A stretch of DNA of 12,497 nucleotides, from contig CAZEMR010000086.1 in NCBI GenBank assembly GCA_964513465.1, positions 1-12,497 of the forward strand, in the 5' to 3' direction. Position 1 is the stretch's first letter. Each line of letters opens with the position of its first letter. The stretch is from CAZEMR01 sp964513465 (GTDB taxonomy: Bacteria > Bacteroidota > Ignavibacteria > Kapaibacteriales > UBA2268). The translations under genes were made by a program, and so were the position numbers. The notes beneath the pieces are model-generated. The model was not told the DNA's origin. It did no database searches and worked only from the letters and a program-made list of their open reading frames with translations. This document shows positions 1-6,463 of this stretch, piece after piece.

Positions 1-858
1 AATGTTATTAATACTCAGTCGGCGGACATCGCGGCCGGCGTTGATACCGGCGGGGCCGGCGACCAGGGCATGATGTTCGGCTATGCGACCACCGAGACGG
101 CGGAGTATATGCCGGCGCCGATTATGTATGCGCATAAAATTGTCGAAAAGCTGGCTTCGATTCGCAAGACGAATAACGAGTTGATGCCGTATCTGCGGCC
201 GGATGCGAAGTCGCAGGTGACGTTCGAATATAATGCCGATGGCGAGATTACGCGCTGCAATACGATTGTGGTTTCGACCCAGCACGACCCGGGCGTCACT
301 CAGGCGAAGATCAAAGAAGATATTATTAATAAGGTTATTAAAGACGTGCTCCCGACGGAATATATCGACGAGAAGACGATTTATCACGTCAACCCGACGG
401 GCGTTTTCGAGATTGGCGGGCCGCACGGCGACACCGGTCTTACCGGGCGCAAGATTATTGTCGATACCTACGGCGGACGCGCTCCTCATGGCGGCGGCGC
501 TTTCTCGGGCAAGGACGCGACCAAGGTCGATCGCTCGGGCGCATATGCTGCGCGCCATCTGGCCAAGAATATCGTGGCTGCGGGGCTGGCCGAGGAATGC
601 ACCATCCAGCTTTCGTATGCGATCGGGGTGGAGAATCCCGTATCGGTGCTGGTGATGACGCCAACATTCGAAGTGGACGATCTGGAGCTATCGGAATATA
701 TCGCTAAAAATATCGATCTGACGCCCAAGGGCATTATCCAGCGCCTGGGCCTGAAGCGGCCGATCTTCCGCGAGACCGCTGCCTACGGGCATTTCGGCAA
801 ATCTCACTTCCCGTGGGAACAGCTCGATCTGGTAGATTTATTCAAAAAATTCGGATAA
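1..858 (+). CDS. metK: S-adenosylmethionine synthetase, 5' end outside the window
   Basis: This cytosolic enzyme makes S-adenosylmethionine from methionine and ATP, releasing phosphate and pyrophosphate. The reading frame is open from base 1, so the gene starts upstream; 285 residues are visible of a family that is usually about 380-400. The family signature GAGDQGMMFGYA lies at visible residues 19-30, and the glycine-rich phosphate-binding signature GGGAFSGKD lies in the second half, followed by DRSGAYAAR. The C-terminus (FRETAAYGHFG...FPWEQLD) is typical and complete. The next gene, ahcY, starts 37 bases after the stop on the same strand and handles the product left after methyl transfer, so the two are probably co-transcribed. 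The gap is too short for a separate SAM or SAH riboswitch. Identification is secure; only the N-terminus is unseen. Confidence 0.97.
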   Translation, partial: NVINTQSADIAAGVDTGGAGDQGMMFGYATTETAEYMPAPIMYAHKIVEKLASIRKTNNELMPYLRPDAKSQVTFEYNADGEITRCNTIVVSTQHDPGVTQAKIKEDIINKVIKDVLPTEYIDEKTIYHVNPTGVFEIGGPHGDTGLTGRKIIVDTYGGRAPHGGGAFSGKDATKVDRSGAYAARHLAKNIVAAGLAEECTIQLSYAIGVENPVSVLVMTPTFEVDDLELSEYIAKNIDLTPKGIIQRLGLKRPIFRETAAYGHFGKSHFPWEQLDLVDLFKKFG

Positions 859-895
859 TAATTTATTATTTATATATAATTAAAAGGAAGAAAAG

Positions 896-2209
896 ATGGC
901 AGAATATCCTCCGAAAAACATGCAGGGCGATTTCGATGAAGTGCCCGGTAAATATTGCGTCCGCGATCTCGGGCTGGCCGAAAAGGGCCGCCAGTTGATC
1001 GATTGGGCCGAATCGCGTATGCCCGTGCTGATGCACCTGCGCGAGAAATATAAAGAAACAAAGCCGTTCAAGGGCTACAAAATTGCAGGCTGCCTGCACG
1101 TCACCAAAGAGACCGCAGTGCTCGTGCGTACATTCGCCGATGCCGGCGCCGAAGTAAGCTGGTCGGGCTGCAACCCGCTTTCGACCCACGACGCGGTTGC
1201 CGCAGCGCTGGCAGACGAAGGTATTTCGATTTTCGCATGGTACGACAATGGCCCGGATTTCTATTGGTGCATCGAACGCACAATCGACAAACCGCCGCAT
1301 CTGACGCTCGACGACGGCTGCGATCTGATCAACACAGTCCACGAAAAACATCCCGAAATGGCCACAGGAAATGTTATCGGTGGCACCGAAGAAACCACCA
1401 CCGGCATCCAGCGCCTTCGCGCTCGCGCCAAAAAGGGCAAGCTGCTCTATCCGGTTTATGCGGTTAACGACGTCGAAACCAAATGGGACTTCGATAACGT
1501 TTACGGCACCGGCCAGTCCACACTCGACGGCATTCTGCGCGCCACCAGCGTGCTGCTCGCCGGCAAGAACGTCGTAGTCGCCGGCCATGGCCACTGCGGC
1601 TCGGGCGTAGCCAAACGCGCCAAAGGCATGGGCGCCAATACATTCTGCACCGAGGTCAAAGCCACCGCAGCGCTCAAATCAGTGCTCGAGGGCCACGAAA
1701 TTATGCCGATGGACGAAGCATCCAAAATCGGCGACATATTCGTAACCGCCACCGGCGTGAAGGATGTCATCCGCAAACAGCATTTCGAGAATATGCGCGA
1801 CGGAGCAATCGTTTGCAATACAGGCCATTACGATGCAGAGATCAATATCCCCGAGCTCGAGGAAGTCTCCGTATCCAAGCGCACAATCCGTCCGAATTGC
1901 GAAGAATACACCCTTAAAAACGGCCGCAAGATATTCCTGCTCGCACAGGGCCGCCTGGTGAATCTCGCCGCCGCAGAGGGACACCCCTCCGAGGTGATGG
2001 ATATGAGCTTTGCAAATCAGTTTATGTCGCACCTGCGCCTGGTCGAATCGCACAAGAAGGGCGAGAAGCTCCCCAACGAAGTGCTCGATCTGCCAGTCGA
2101 ACAGGACGAATTCATCGCCAAAACCAAGCTCGCGATGATGCACATGAACATCGACCATCTGACCGACGAACAGATAGCCTATATCGAAGACTACAACGCC
2201 GGCACCTGA
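896..2209 (+). CDS. ahcY: Adenosylhomocysteinase (S-adenosylhomocysteine hydrolase)
   Basis: The enzyme reversibly splits S-adenosylhomocysteine into adenosine and homocysteine using tightly bound NAD, removing the inhibitor formed by methyltransferases. The 437 residues carry the expected catalytic positions: His68 (GCLHVTKET), the DDG at 139-141, EETTTG at 165-170, Lys196 and Asp200 (TKWDFDN), and NTGHYDAEI at 308-316. The NAD loop reads GHGHCG at 230-235. The protein is of the short form and ends in DYNAGT, without the C-terminal Lys/Tyr tail of eukaryotic-type enzymes; Thermotoga-type enzymes also lack it. AAGGAAG sits 5 bases before the ATG, fixing the start. It follows metK closely and ends at a hairpin terminator. 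Oddities: the residue after the conserved TEV of the NAD pocket is Lys255 where Asp is usual, and the glycine loop has His where Tyr and Trp are common. Function is still well supported. Confidence 0.96.
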   Translation: MAEYPPKNMQGDFDEVPGKYCVRDLGLAEKGRQLIDWAESRMPVLMHLREKYKETKPFKGYKIAGCLHVTKETAVLVRTFADAGAEVSWSGCNPLSTHDAVAAALADEGISIFAWYDNGPDFYWCIERTIDKPPHLTLDDGCDLINTVHEKHPEMATGNVIGGTEETTTGIQRLRARAKKGKLLYPVYAVNDVETKWDFDNVYGTGQSTLDGILRATSVLLAGKNVVVAGHGHCGSGVAKRAKGMGANTFCTEVKATAALKSVLEGHEIMPMDEASKIGDIFVTATGVKDVIRKQHFENMRDGAIVCNTGHYDAEINIPELEEVSVSKRTIRPNCEEYTLKNGRKIFLLAQGRLVNLAAAEGHPSEVMDMSFANQFMSHLRLVESHKKGEKLPNEVLDLPVEQDEFIAKTKLAMMHMNIDHLTDEQIAYIEDYNAGT

Positions 2210-2240
2210 TCGGAACGATAAATAATCGCAATATATATAT

Positions 2241-2276
2241 CCCCGGATGTTCAAATATGTCCGGGGATTTTTGTTT
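2241..2276 (+). terminator. Rho-independent terminator of the metK-ahcY unit
   Basis: CCCCGGA (2241-2247) pairs with TCCGGGG (2260-2266), and the stem can extend inward by about three weaker pairs. A T-rich run (ATTTTTGTTT) follows at 2267-2276. It lies 32 bases after the ahcY stop. The same T-run contains the TTTG that could serve as the -33 box of the next gene. Confidence 0.85.
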
Positions 2277-2300
2277 ATCCGTATATATATATTAAATTTG
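2270..2300 (+). promoter_or_regulatory. Bacteroidetes-type promoter for the small membrane protein gene
   Basis: TTTG at 2270-2273 and TAAATTTG at 2293-2300 are separated by 19 bases. This matches the published Bacteroides consensus TTTG / TAnnTTTG exactly in bases and closely in spacing. The -7 box ends only 4 bases before the ATG at 2305, so transcription would begin at or next to the start codon and give a leaderless mRNA. The -33 box lies in the upstream terminator's T-tract. This is a motif match only; there is no expression evidence. Confidence 0.55.
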
Positions 2301-2304
2301 CGGT

Positions 2305-2736
2305 ATGACTTCTGCGAAAAATAAGGCGCTGCGCAGCGCGGGATTCGTGATAATCCTGGTTGCCCTGGTTCAGGATTTCGTCGCCGACTGGATTATCGGC
2401 CGCGAGCTGATCGATAGCAGCCTGCATATTGGCCTGATTATTCTCGGATTTATTATAACTCTTTATAGCTTCCGCGATTATCGGGACTATCTGCGGCCGG
2501 AGCACGACGCGGACAATCCGCCCGAGACGCTTGCCCGCATCGACAAGCTCATCAATATCGGCTGGGCGGTGGTCGCAATCGACGTCGTTTTTGCATTTAT
2601 TCCCTGGGAGTTCCTGATTATTTTCCCATTTTATCTGATAAATATCGCTTATGTCCTCGCGGGTATTTATTTCATTTACCAGTACAAAAAACATACAACC
2701 GACAGCTTCCTTCTGGCAGGTCCATCCGATAAATAA
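2305..2736 (+). CDS. Small four-helix membrane protein of unknown function
   Basis: I do not recognise a family. The 143-residue product has four hydrophobic stretches, roughly residues 11-31, 39-56, 82-100 and 103-126, that should span the inner membrane. Between the second and third is an acidic and basic loop (FRDYRDYLRPEHDADNPPETLARIDK). The tail from about 127 is polar. A short basic N-terminus (SAKNKALR) precedes the first helix, suggesting a cytoplasmic N-terminus. There is no Shine-Dalgarno before the ATG; the near-perfect promoter box just upstream instead suggests a leaderless message. Codon use resembles the flanking core genes, so there is no sign of recent transfer. It stands alone, between the ahcY terminator and a convergent terminator. 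The gene is probably real because it is open, GC-rich like its neighbours and framed by transcription signals. Confidence 0.75.
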   Translation: MTSAKNKALRSAGFVIILVALVQDFVADWIIGRELIDSSLHIGLIILGFIITLYSFRDYRDYLRPEHDADNPPETLARIDKLINIGWAVVAIDVVFAFIPWEFLIIFPFYLINIAYVLAGIYFIYQYKKHTTDSFLLAGPSDK

Positions 2737-2785
2737 TAAAAAACCGGACAGAACTGATTCTCCGCCCGGCTTTAAATCTTTTATA
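2737..2785. terminator. Two-way hairpin terminator between convergent genes
   Basis: CCGGACAGAA (2744-2753) can pair with CTCCGCCCGG (2760-2769), ten pairs including some G-T pairs, around a 6-base loop. On the minus strand the hairpin is followed by six T residues (2743-2738), a good terminator for the lipoprotein gene ending at 2796. On the plus strand the following CTTTAAATCTTTT is a weaker tail for the gene ending at 2736. Confidence 0.7.
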
Positions 2786-2795
2786 AATATATATC

Positions 2796-3653
2796 TTACG
2801 GAATCGGGTGCGTCCACGATTCGGGGAAGTCGTCCCAAAATATCTGGTCGTCGTGGCCGCCCGTATGCTGAAAGCTTCCCGCCAGATTCTCCTCGGTCAA
2901 TATGTATTCCATAACCGGCAGTATGCTGCTGTAGCTCTTGATTTTCTCGACTTCGCGGTTGTACGCGTCGGCAACAGCCAGATTGAATCTCTTGCCGCCG
3001 GTCCATGATTCGACGAAGTAGGAGGGCGAAAACATTGTAATATTATTCGTGCCCGAGGCCCCGTTGAGCGCAATCACGCCTGCGGATGCCCAGATCGCCA
3101 TCGATGAATACGCGTGGCAATTGGTCTGATATATCGAGCGCAGTTTTGCGTGGCCGGCCCTTAGCTCGTCGGCGACTCCGGAGATGCCGCAGGAGCCGTC
3201 CGAGAACGAGATCGTGCCGTGGCCGCCGTGCAGGCAAAACACAGCATCGACGATGAAGCCCTGGTCGGATAGCTCGAGCACCGCATCGATGAAGCCGTCG
3301 CGGGTGGCGGTTTCGTCGGTCAGCGACACAACCCGGTCGTAGAATCCTTCGCCCGCCTCGGTGATAGCGCGTATCTGCCATTCCTCGCCGTATTCTTCGA
3401 TAATTTTGTTGAGCGATTTGCCCTCCATCTGCGAGCGATCGACTTCGAACATATCCGCGAAAATATCAAGCAGTTCGTCCTTATACATCTGAAATCCATA
3501 TTCATACATGCCGCCTTCGAGTCCGTCGTTATTTTCGACGACAATCAACAGGGCTGCGGGCTGTCCGGAAATATATTTATCGACCGGCTCATTCGGATCG
3601 GAGCAGGCAAAAAGCATGACTAAGGGGAGAATCGCAAAGATTAATTTTTTCAT
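2796..3653 (-). CDS. Predicted lipoprotein with caspase-like His/Cys motifs
   Basis: The 285-residue product begins MKKLIFAILPLVMLFAC, a lipoprotein signal with the lipidated cysteine at residue 17. It is therefore exported and anchored in the inner or outer membrane. An upstream in-frame ATG at 3905 exists, but it would bury this signal behind 84 AT-rich-coded residues, so 3653 is chosen; AGGA about 8 bases upstream is a weak ribosome site. A hydrophobic strand leads into HGGHG (His142) and a second leads into QTNC (Cys179), 37 residues later. That order and distance recall clan CD cysteine peptidases such as gingipain, caspase and CHAT proteases. The following segment ALNGASGTNN...SPSYFVESWTGGKRFNLAVADAYN also looks like that fold. 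I infer a protease-like fold but cannot assign a substrate, and it may be inactive. A TATTTTTG box on the minus strand at 3741-3734 could be its -7 element. Confidence 0.75.
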   Translation of the reverse strand: MKKLIFAILPLVMLFACSDPNEPVDKYISGQPAALLIVVENNDGLEGGMYEYGFQMYKDELLDIFADMFEVDRSQMEGKSLNKIIEEYGEEWQIRAITEAGEGFYDRVVSLTDETATRDGFIDAVLELSDQGFIVDAVFCLHGGHGTISFSDGSCGISGVADELRAGHAKLRSIYQTNCHAYSSMAIWASAGVIALNGASGTNNITMFSPSYFVESWTGGKRFNLAVADAYNREVEKIKSYSSILPVMEYILTEENLAGSFQHTGGHDDQIFWDDFPESWTHPIP

Positions 3654-3763
3654 AATTTTGAATCCTGAAGAATTATAAAAACTTTTTGTGATAATATAGT
3701 AACATGATCCGGGAAAAGGTCGCAAAATATAAGCAAAAATAATATAAAAACTATGTCGAAAAA

Positions 3764-4099
3764 ATTTGCAAATATTTGATAAAAAATTGGATATATTAAA
3801 TGAAAAGGGCGATAAAATTATTTGCGAATGGGGCGGAAATTTTTTATAAATCGATTGGCTGCAATTCGCAGAAATTTTCTTATATCGGACATAATGCCGA
3901 AGCATTTCCGGCAGAGTAATTTTTGAAATATTTTTGGTTAAAAAGCGCTATTCGTCGCTTTGCGTTAAATTGCCGCGGATTGCGTTCGGATGCATACGAT
4001 TGCGCAGCCGAAAATCGTTCGTAAGCGGGATCGCATGGACGAGGGCCGCTCGAGGCGGTCGATTCGGGCGGACGCCACAGAATGCAAATATGCGCAAAT
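3764..4099. repeat. Recurring ATTTGC-type motif in the divergent gap
   Basis: The perfect palindrome ATTTGCAAAT lies at 3764-3773 and overlaps a second palindrome, CAAATATTTG (3769-3778). ATTTGCGAAT is at 3820-3829, ATTTGCGCAT on the minus strand at 4099-4090, and ATTTGCAT on the minus strand at 4089-4082. Four close variants between divergent genes could be sites for one regulator. The core is AT-rich and common, so this is tentative. Confidence 0.3.
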
Positions 4100-4106
4100 T
4101 TATGCG
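4084..4106 (+). repeat. Short imperfect tandem repeat upstream of the lyase operon
   Basis: GCAAATATGCG (4084-4094) is followed, sharing its last G, by GCAAATTTATGCG (4094-4106). The two copies differ by a two-base insertion. They end 62 bases before the start codon at 4169, a plausible operator location. Confidence 0.4.
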
Positions 4107-4168
4107 ATGCAAGATTATAAATATATATAAATCAATATATTAGCAGTTCATTTAATCGGGAAGTAAAT

Positions 4169-5068
4169 ATGCAGGAAATCAAGATTCATGAAGTGGGCCT
4201 TCGCGACGGCCTCCAGATGGTAGGCGATACGGTGCCTACGGAGAATAAGCTCATGTGGGCCAACGAGATAATGGCATCGGGGATAGATATGATCCAGCTT
4301 GGGTCGTTTGTCAACCCGAAGGTGCTGTTCCAGATGTCTGATACGGACGATCTGTTCGAGCATTTCAGCAAAACTAAACCGGAGGGCGTAACGTTCACTG
4401 GATTGGTGCTCAACGAAAAAGGGGTCGAACGCGGCATGGCGTGCGGCGTAGAGATGTTTTGCATGGGGGTTTCCGCGAGCGAGACTCACAGCCAAAAAAA
4501 TACAAGAATGGGCGTTGATGAGGCCACGGATCGCATAATCGCAATGGCAAAGGGCGTGATGGAATCCGGCAAACGGGTACAGGCGTCGGTGCAGTCCGCT
4601 TTTGGCTGCGGATTCGAGGGTCAGATCTCCGAAATCGCAGTGCTGAACATAGTTGCGAGGTATTTCGAAGCGGGAATAAATATGATAAGCCTTGCCGATA
4701 CGGCTGGCCACGCCAACCCACGGAAGGTTGAGAAATTATTCACAGCGATCCGGAAAATGAACCCCGAGGCAGAGCTGGCCTGCCATTTCCACAATACGTA
4801 CGGGATGGGACTGGCCAATTGCCTTGCCGCGCTTAGCTGCGATGTGAAATACTTCGAGACTGCGTTCGGCGGGCTGGGGGGCTGCCCGTTCACCAAGGTG
4901 GCGGCTGGGAATGTGGCCACCGAGGATCTGGTGCACATGCTTCAGAATATGCAGATGCTGCAGAATATCGACCTGGACAAATCGATAGGAGTGGCGCGCT
5001 ACGTCAGTAATTATCTGATGCGCGAGCTGCCGGGATATGTATATAAATTGGGACCAATCAAGAAGTAA
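4169..5068 (+). CDS. HMG-CoA lyase-family enzyme (DRE-TIM metallolyase)
   Basis: Members of this TIM-barrel family cleave 3-hydroxy-3-methylglutaryl-CoA to acetoacetate and acetyl-CoA, or act on related acyl-CoAs. The 299 residues align without gaps to human HMG-CoA lyase near the N-terminus: EVGLRDGLQ gives Arg12 and Asp13 (human Arg41, Asp42). The metal ligands His206 and His208 (CHFHNTYG), the active-site loop GLGGCPF with Cys239 (human Cys266), and Asn248 with TEDL (human Asn275, Glu279, Asp280) are present. Two changes stand out: Gln43 replaces catalytic Glu72, and HFHN replaces HCHD. GGGAAG lies 5 bases before the ATG. The CoA-transferase gene begins 13 bases after the stop, so the pair is an operon. 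The substrate may be HMG-CoA or another branched 3-hydroxyacyl-CoA; the family call is firm, the exact reaction is not. Confidence 0.88.
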   Translation: MQEIKIHEVGLRDGLQMVGDTVPTENKLMWANEIMASGIDMIQLGSFVNPKVLFQMSDTDDLFEHFSKTKPEGVTFTGLVLNEKGVERGMACGVEMFCMGVSASETHSQKNTRMGVDEATDRIIAMAKGVMESGKRVQASVQSAFGCGFEGQISEIAVLNIVARYFEAGINMISLADTAGHANPRKVEKLFTAIRKMNPEAELACHFHNTYGMGLANCLAALSCDVKYFETAFGGLGGCPFTKVAAGNVATEDLVHMLQNMQMLQNIDLDKSIGVARYVSNYLMRELPGYVYKLGPIKK

Positions 5069-5081
5069 GGAAGGATAAGCA

Positions 5082-6278
5082 ATGGAAAAAATTATGGAAG
5101 GCGTCCGGGTGCTCGACCTGACGAATGTGCTCAGCGGGCCGTTCGCGACGCTGCATCTGGCCTGGCTCGGCGCCGAGGTGATCAAGGTGGAGAACCCGAA
5201 GGACGGCGATCTGGCGCGTAAGCTCGGCTGCGTGCCCGAATATAATAAAAAGCTGATGGGCACAAGTTTTCTGGCGCAGAATGCGAATAAGAAATCTATC
5301 ACATTGAATTTAAAAGAAGTTAAAGCGAAAGAAATTTTTAAGGAATTGGTAAAAACCGCTGACGTAGTGGTCGAGAATTTCCGCCCGGGCGTGATGGACC
5401 GCCTCGGCATAGGCTACGACGCTCTCAGCGAAATAAATCCGGCGCTGGTTTACTGCGCTATCAGTGGGTTCGGGCAGTCCGGACCCGATGCGAAAAAGCC
5501 GGCGTACGACCAGATAATACAGGGCCTCAGCGGAGTAATGGCTGTCAATGGCGACAAGCGGCTCAATCCGCTGCGCGCGGGCTTCCCGCTATGCGACACG
5601 GTCGGCGGGCTTAACGCGGCGTTCGCGATTATGTCTGCGCTTTATCATAAGGAGCGCACCGGCGAGGGGCAGTTCATCGACGTATCGCTGCTGGATTCGA
5701 TTATGCCGCTGATGGGCTGGGTGGCCGCCAATCTGATGATCGGCGATCAGCAGCCGGAACTGCTTGGCAACGATAACTTTACGGCAGCGCCATCGGGTAC
5801 ATTCATCACGAAAGATGGATATATAAATATTGCCGCAAACAAGCAGGAGCAGTGGGAGGCAGTGGCCGATGTACTTGGCGTGCCTGAGCTTAAGGAAGAC
5901 CCGCGATTCAAGGAGCGAGATGTCCGCAAAAAGAACCGCTTTGAGCTTACCCCTCTGCTGGAGGAGAAGCTGCGCGAGAAGCCGACCGATTACTGGGTCG
6001 AAACGCTGAACAAGGCGGGCGTGCCTTCGGGCGCGATACTTAAGCTCGCCGAGGCGCTCAGCCAGCCGCAGGTGGAGCACCGCAATACTTTTTCGACGAT
6101 AAATATCGAATCAATCGGCGAGGTGCCGCTGTTCAATATGACGGCCAAATTTGGTAAAACCCCCGGCTATGCTGAGTCGGCGCCGCCCGAGCTGTCGCAG
6201 CACACGGTAGAAATCCTGACCGCTCTGGGCTATGGCGCGGCGGATATCCGGCGGCTACAAGACGAAGGGGTTATCTGA
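5082..6278 (+). CDS. Family III CoA-transferase (CaiB/BaiF type)
   Basis: Family III enzymes move CoA between carboxylic acids through an aspartyl-CoA thioester, usually as interlocked dimers in the cytosol. The 398-residue length is typical. Recognised segments are the N-terminal GVRVLDLTNVLSGPFATLHLAWLGAEVIKVE, the NxNKKSITLNL strand (68-78), VVENFRPGVMDRLGIGYD (96-113), ISGFGQSGP (127-135), and PLCDTVGGLNAAFAI with Asp172 as the likely catalytic aspartate. HKERTGEGQFIDVSLLD follows. GGAAGG immediately after the upstream stop places the start at 5082 rather than the ATG at 5094. It sits 13 bases behind an HMG-CoA lyase-family gene. Since human SUGCT, of the same family, activates hydroxymethylglutarate and glutarate, this protein may supply the lyase's CoA substrate. 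That is inference; family III substrates are hard to predict. Confidence 0.93.
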   Translation: MEKIMEGVRVLDLTNVLSGPFATLHLAWLGAEVIKVENPKDGDLARKLGCVPEYNKKLMGTSFLAQNANKKSITLNLKEVKAKEIFKELVKTADVVVENFRPGVMDRLGIGYDALSEINPALVYCAISGFGQSGPDAKKPAYDQIIQGLSGVMAVNGDKRLNPLRAGFPLCDTVGGLNAAFAIMSALYHKERTGEGQFIDVSLLDSIMPLMGWVAANLMIGDQQPELLGNDNFTAAPSGTFITKDGYINIAANKQEQWEAVADVLGVPELKEDPRFKERDVRKKNRFELTPLLEEKLREKPTDYWVETLNKAGVPSGAILKLAEALSQPQVEHRNTFSTINIESIGEVPLFNMTAKFGKTPGYAESAPPELSQHTVEILTALGYGAADIRRLQDEGVI

Positions 6279-6463
6279 AATAATTAAAAATTGAGAATCA
6301 AGAATTTCGAATTTTAGATTATCCTGTCCTGAATAAGGTCGGCATATTTCAGGGAAAGACAGACCGGAATTATTGATTTTGCAAAAAAAGAGACAGATTT
6401 TCGGGTCTGTCTCTTTTTTTTACAGCGCTGCGAGTATTGCGCAGCTTTCAATGATAAATTTAT
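6279..6463. other. Convergent intergenic gap
   Basis: Apart from the main terminator at 6383-6421, the gap holds a second small hairpin, GCTGCG (6427-6432) with CGCAGC (6440-6445), which lacks a T-tract on either side. Bases 6279-6380 are AT-rich and show no gene or motif that I can support. Confidence 0.5.
6383..6421. terminator. Strong bidirectional terminator
   Basis: A perfect 15-base-pair inverted repeat (6383-6397 with 6406-6420) encloses an 8-base loop, TTTTCGGG. The stem core is GAGACAGA/TCTGTCTC and its base is an A7/T7 run, so it gives a T-tract in both directions. It would end the CoA-transferase message on plus and the 1011-residue gene (stop at 6464) on minus. Confidence 0.93.

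Larger units (their letters stand above)
3654..4168. other. 515-base gap with AT-rich flanks and a GC-rich island
   Basis: I see no convincing gene. Bases 3654-3944 are strongly AT-rich and probably hold promoter elements for the minus-strand lipoprotein (TATTTTTG at 3741-3734) and the plus-strand operon (TATTTTTG at 3929-3936, with TTTC 20 bases before it). Bases about 3945-4080 switch to GC-rich, CpG-rich sequence without a credible protein. They contain two simple hairpins: ACGATT/AATCGT (3996-4001 with 4013-4018) and GGCCGC/GCGGTC (4044-4049 with 4055-4060). The segment 4081-4168 is again AT-rich, with a tandem GCAAAT-ATGCG repeat and a TA tract. If transcription begins near 3943, the operon would have a leader of about 225 bases. 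Confidence 0.5.

Noticed and set aside
859..895. SAM or SAH riboswitch between metK and ahcY
   Set aside because: Only 37 AT-rich bases separate the genes, too few for any known riboswitch of these classes.
866..1594. Long open frame antisense to ahcY
   Set aside because: It is a shadow of the ahcY codon pattern, with no family features or start signal; the same holds for other long antisense frames over metK, the lyase and the large secreted gene.
3654..3905. N-terminal extension of the lipoprotein to an ATG at 3905
   Set aside because: The extra 84 residues are coded by AT-rich intergenic DNA and would hide a perfect lipoprotein signal starting at 3653.
3934..4143. A 69-codon open frame on plus in the GC-rich island
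   Set aside because: It has no ribosome site, its composition shifts from Arg-rich to AT-rich in the middle, and it resembles no family; more likely chance or RNA.
6427..6445. Second terminator beside 6383-6421
   Set aside because: The six-pair hairpin has no T-tract in either direction and adds little to the strong neighbouring terminator.
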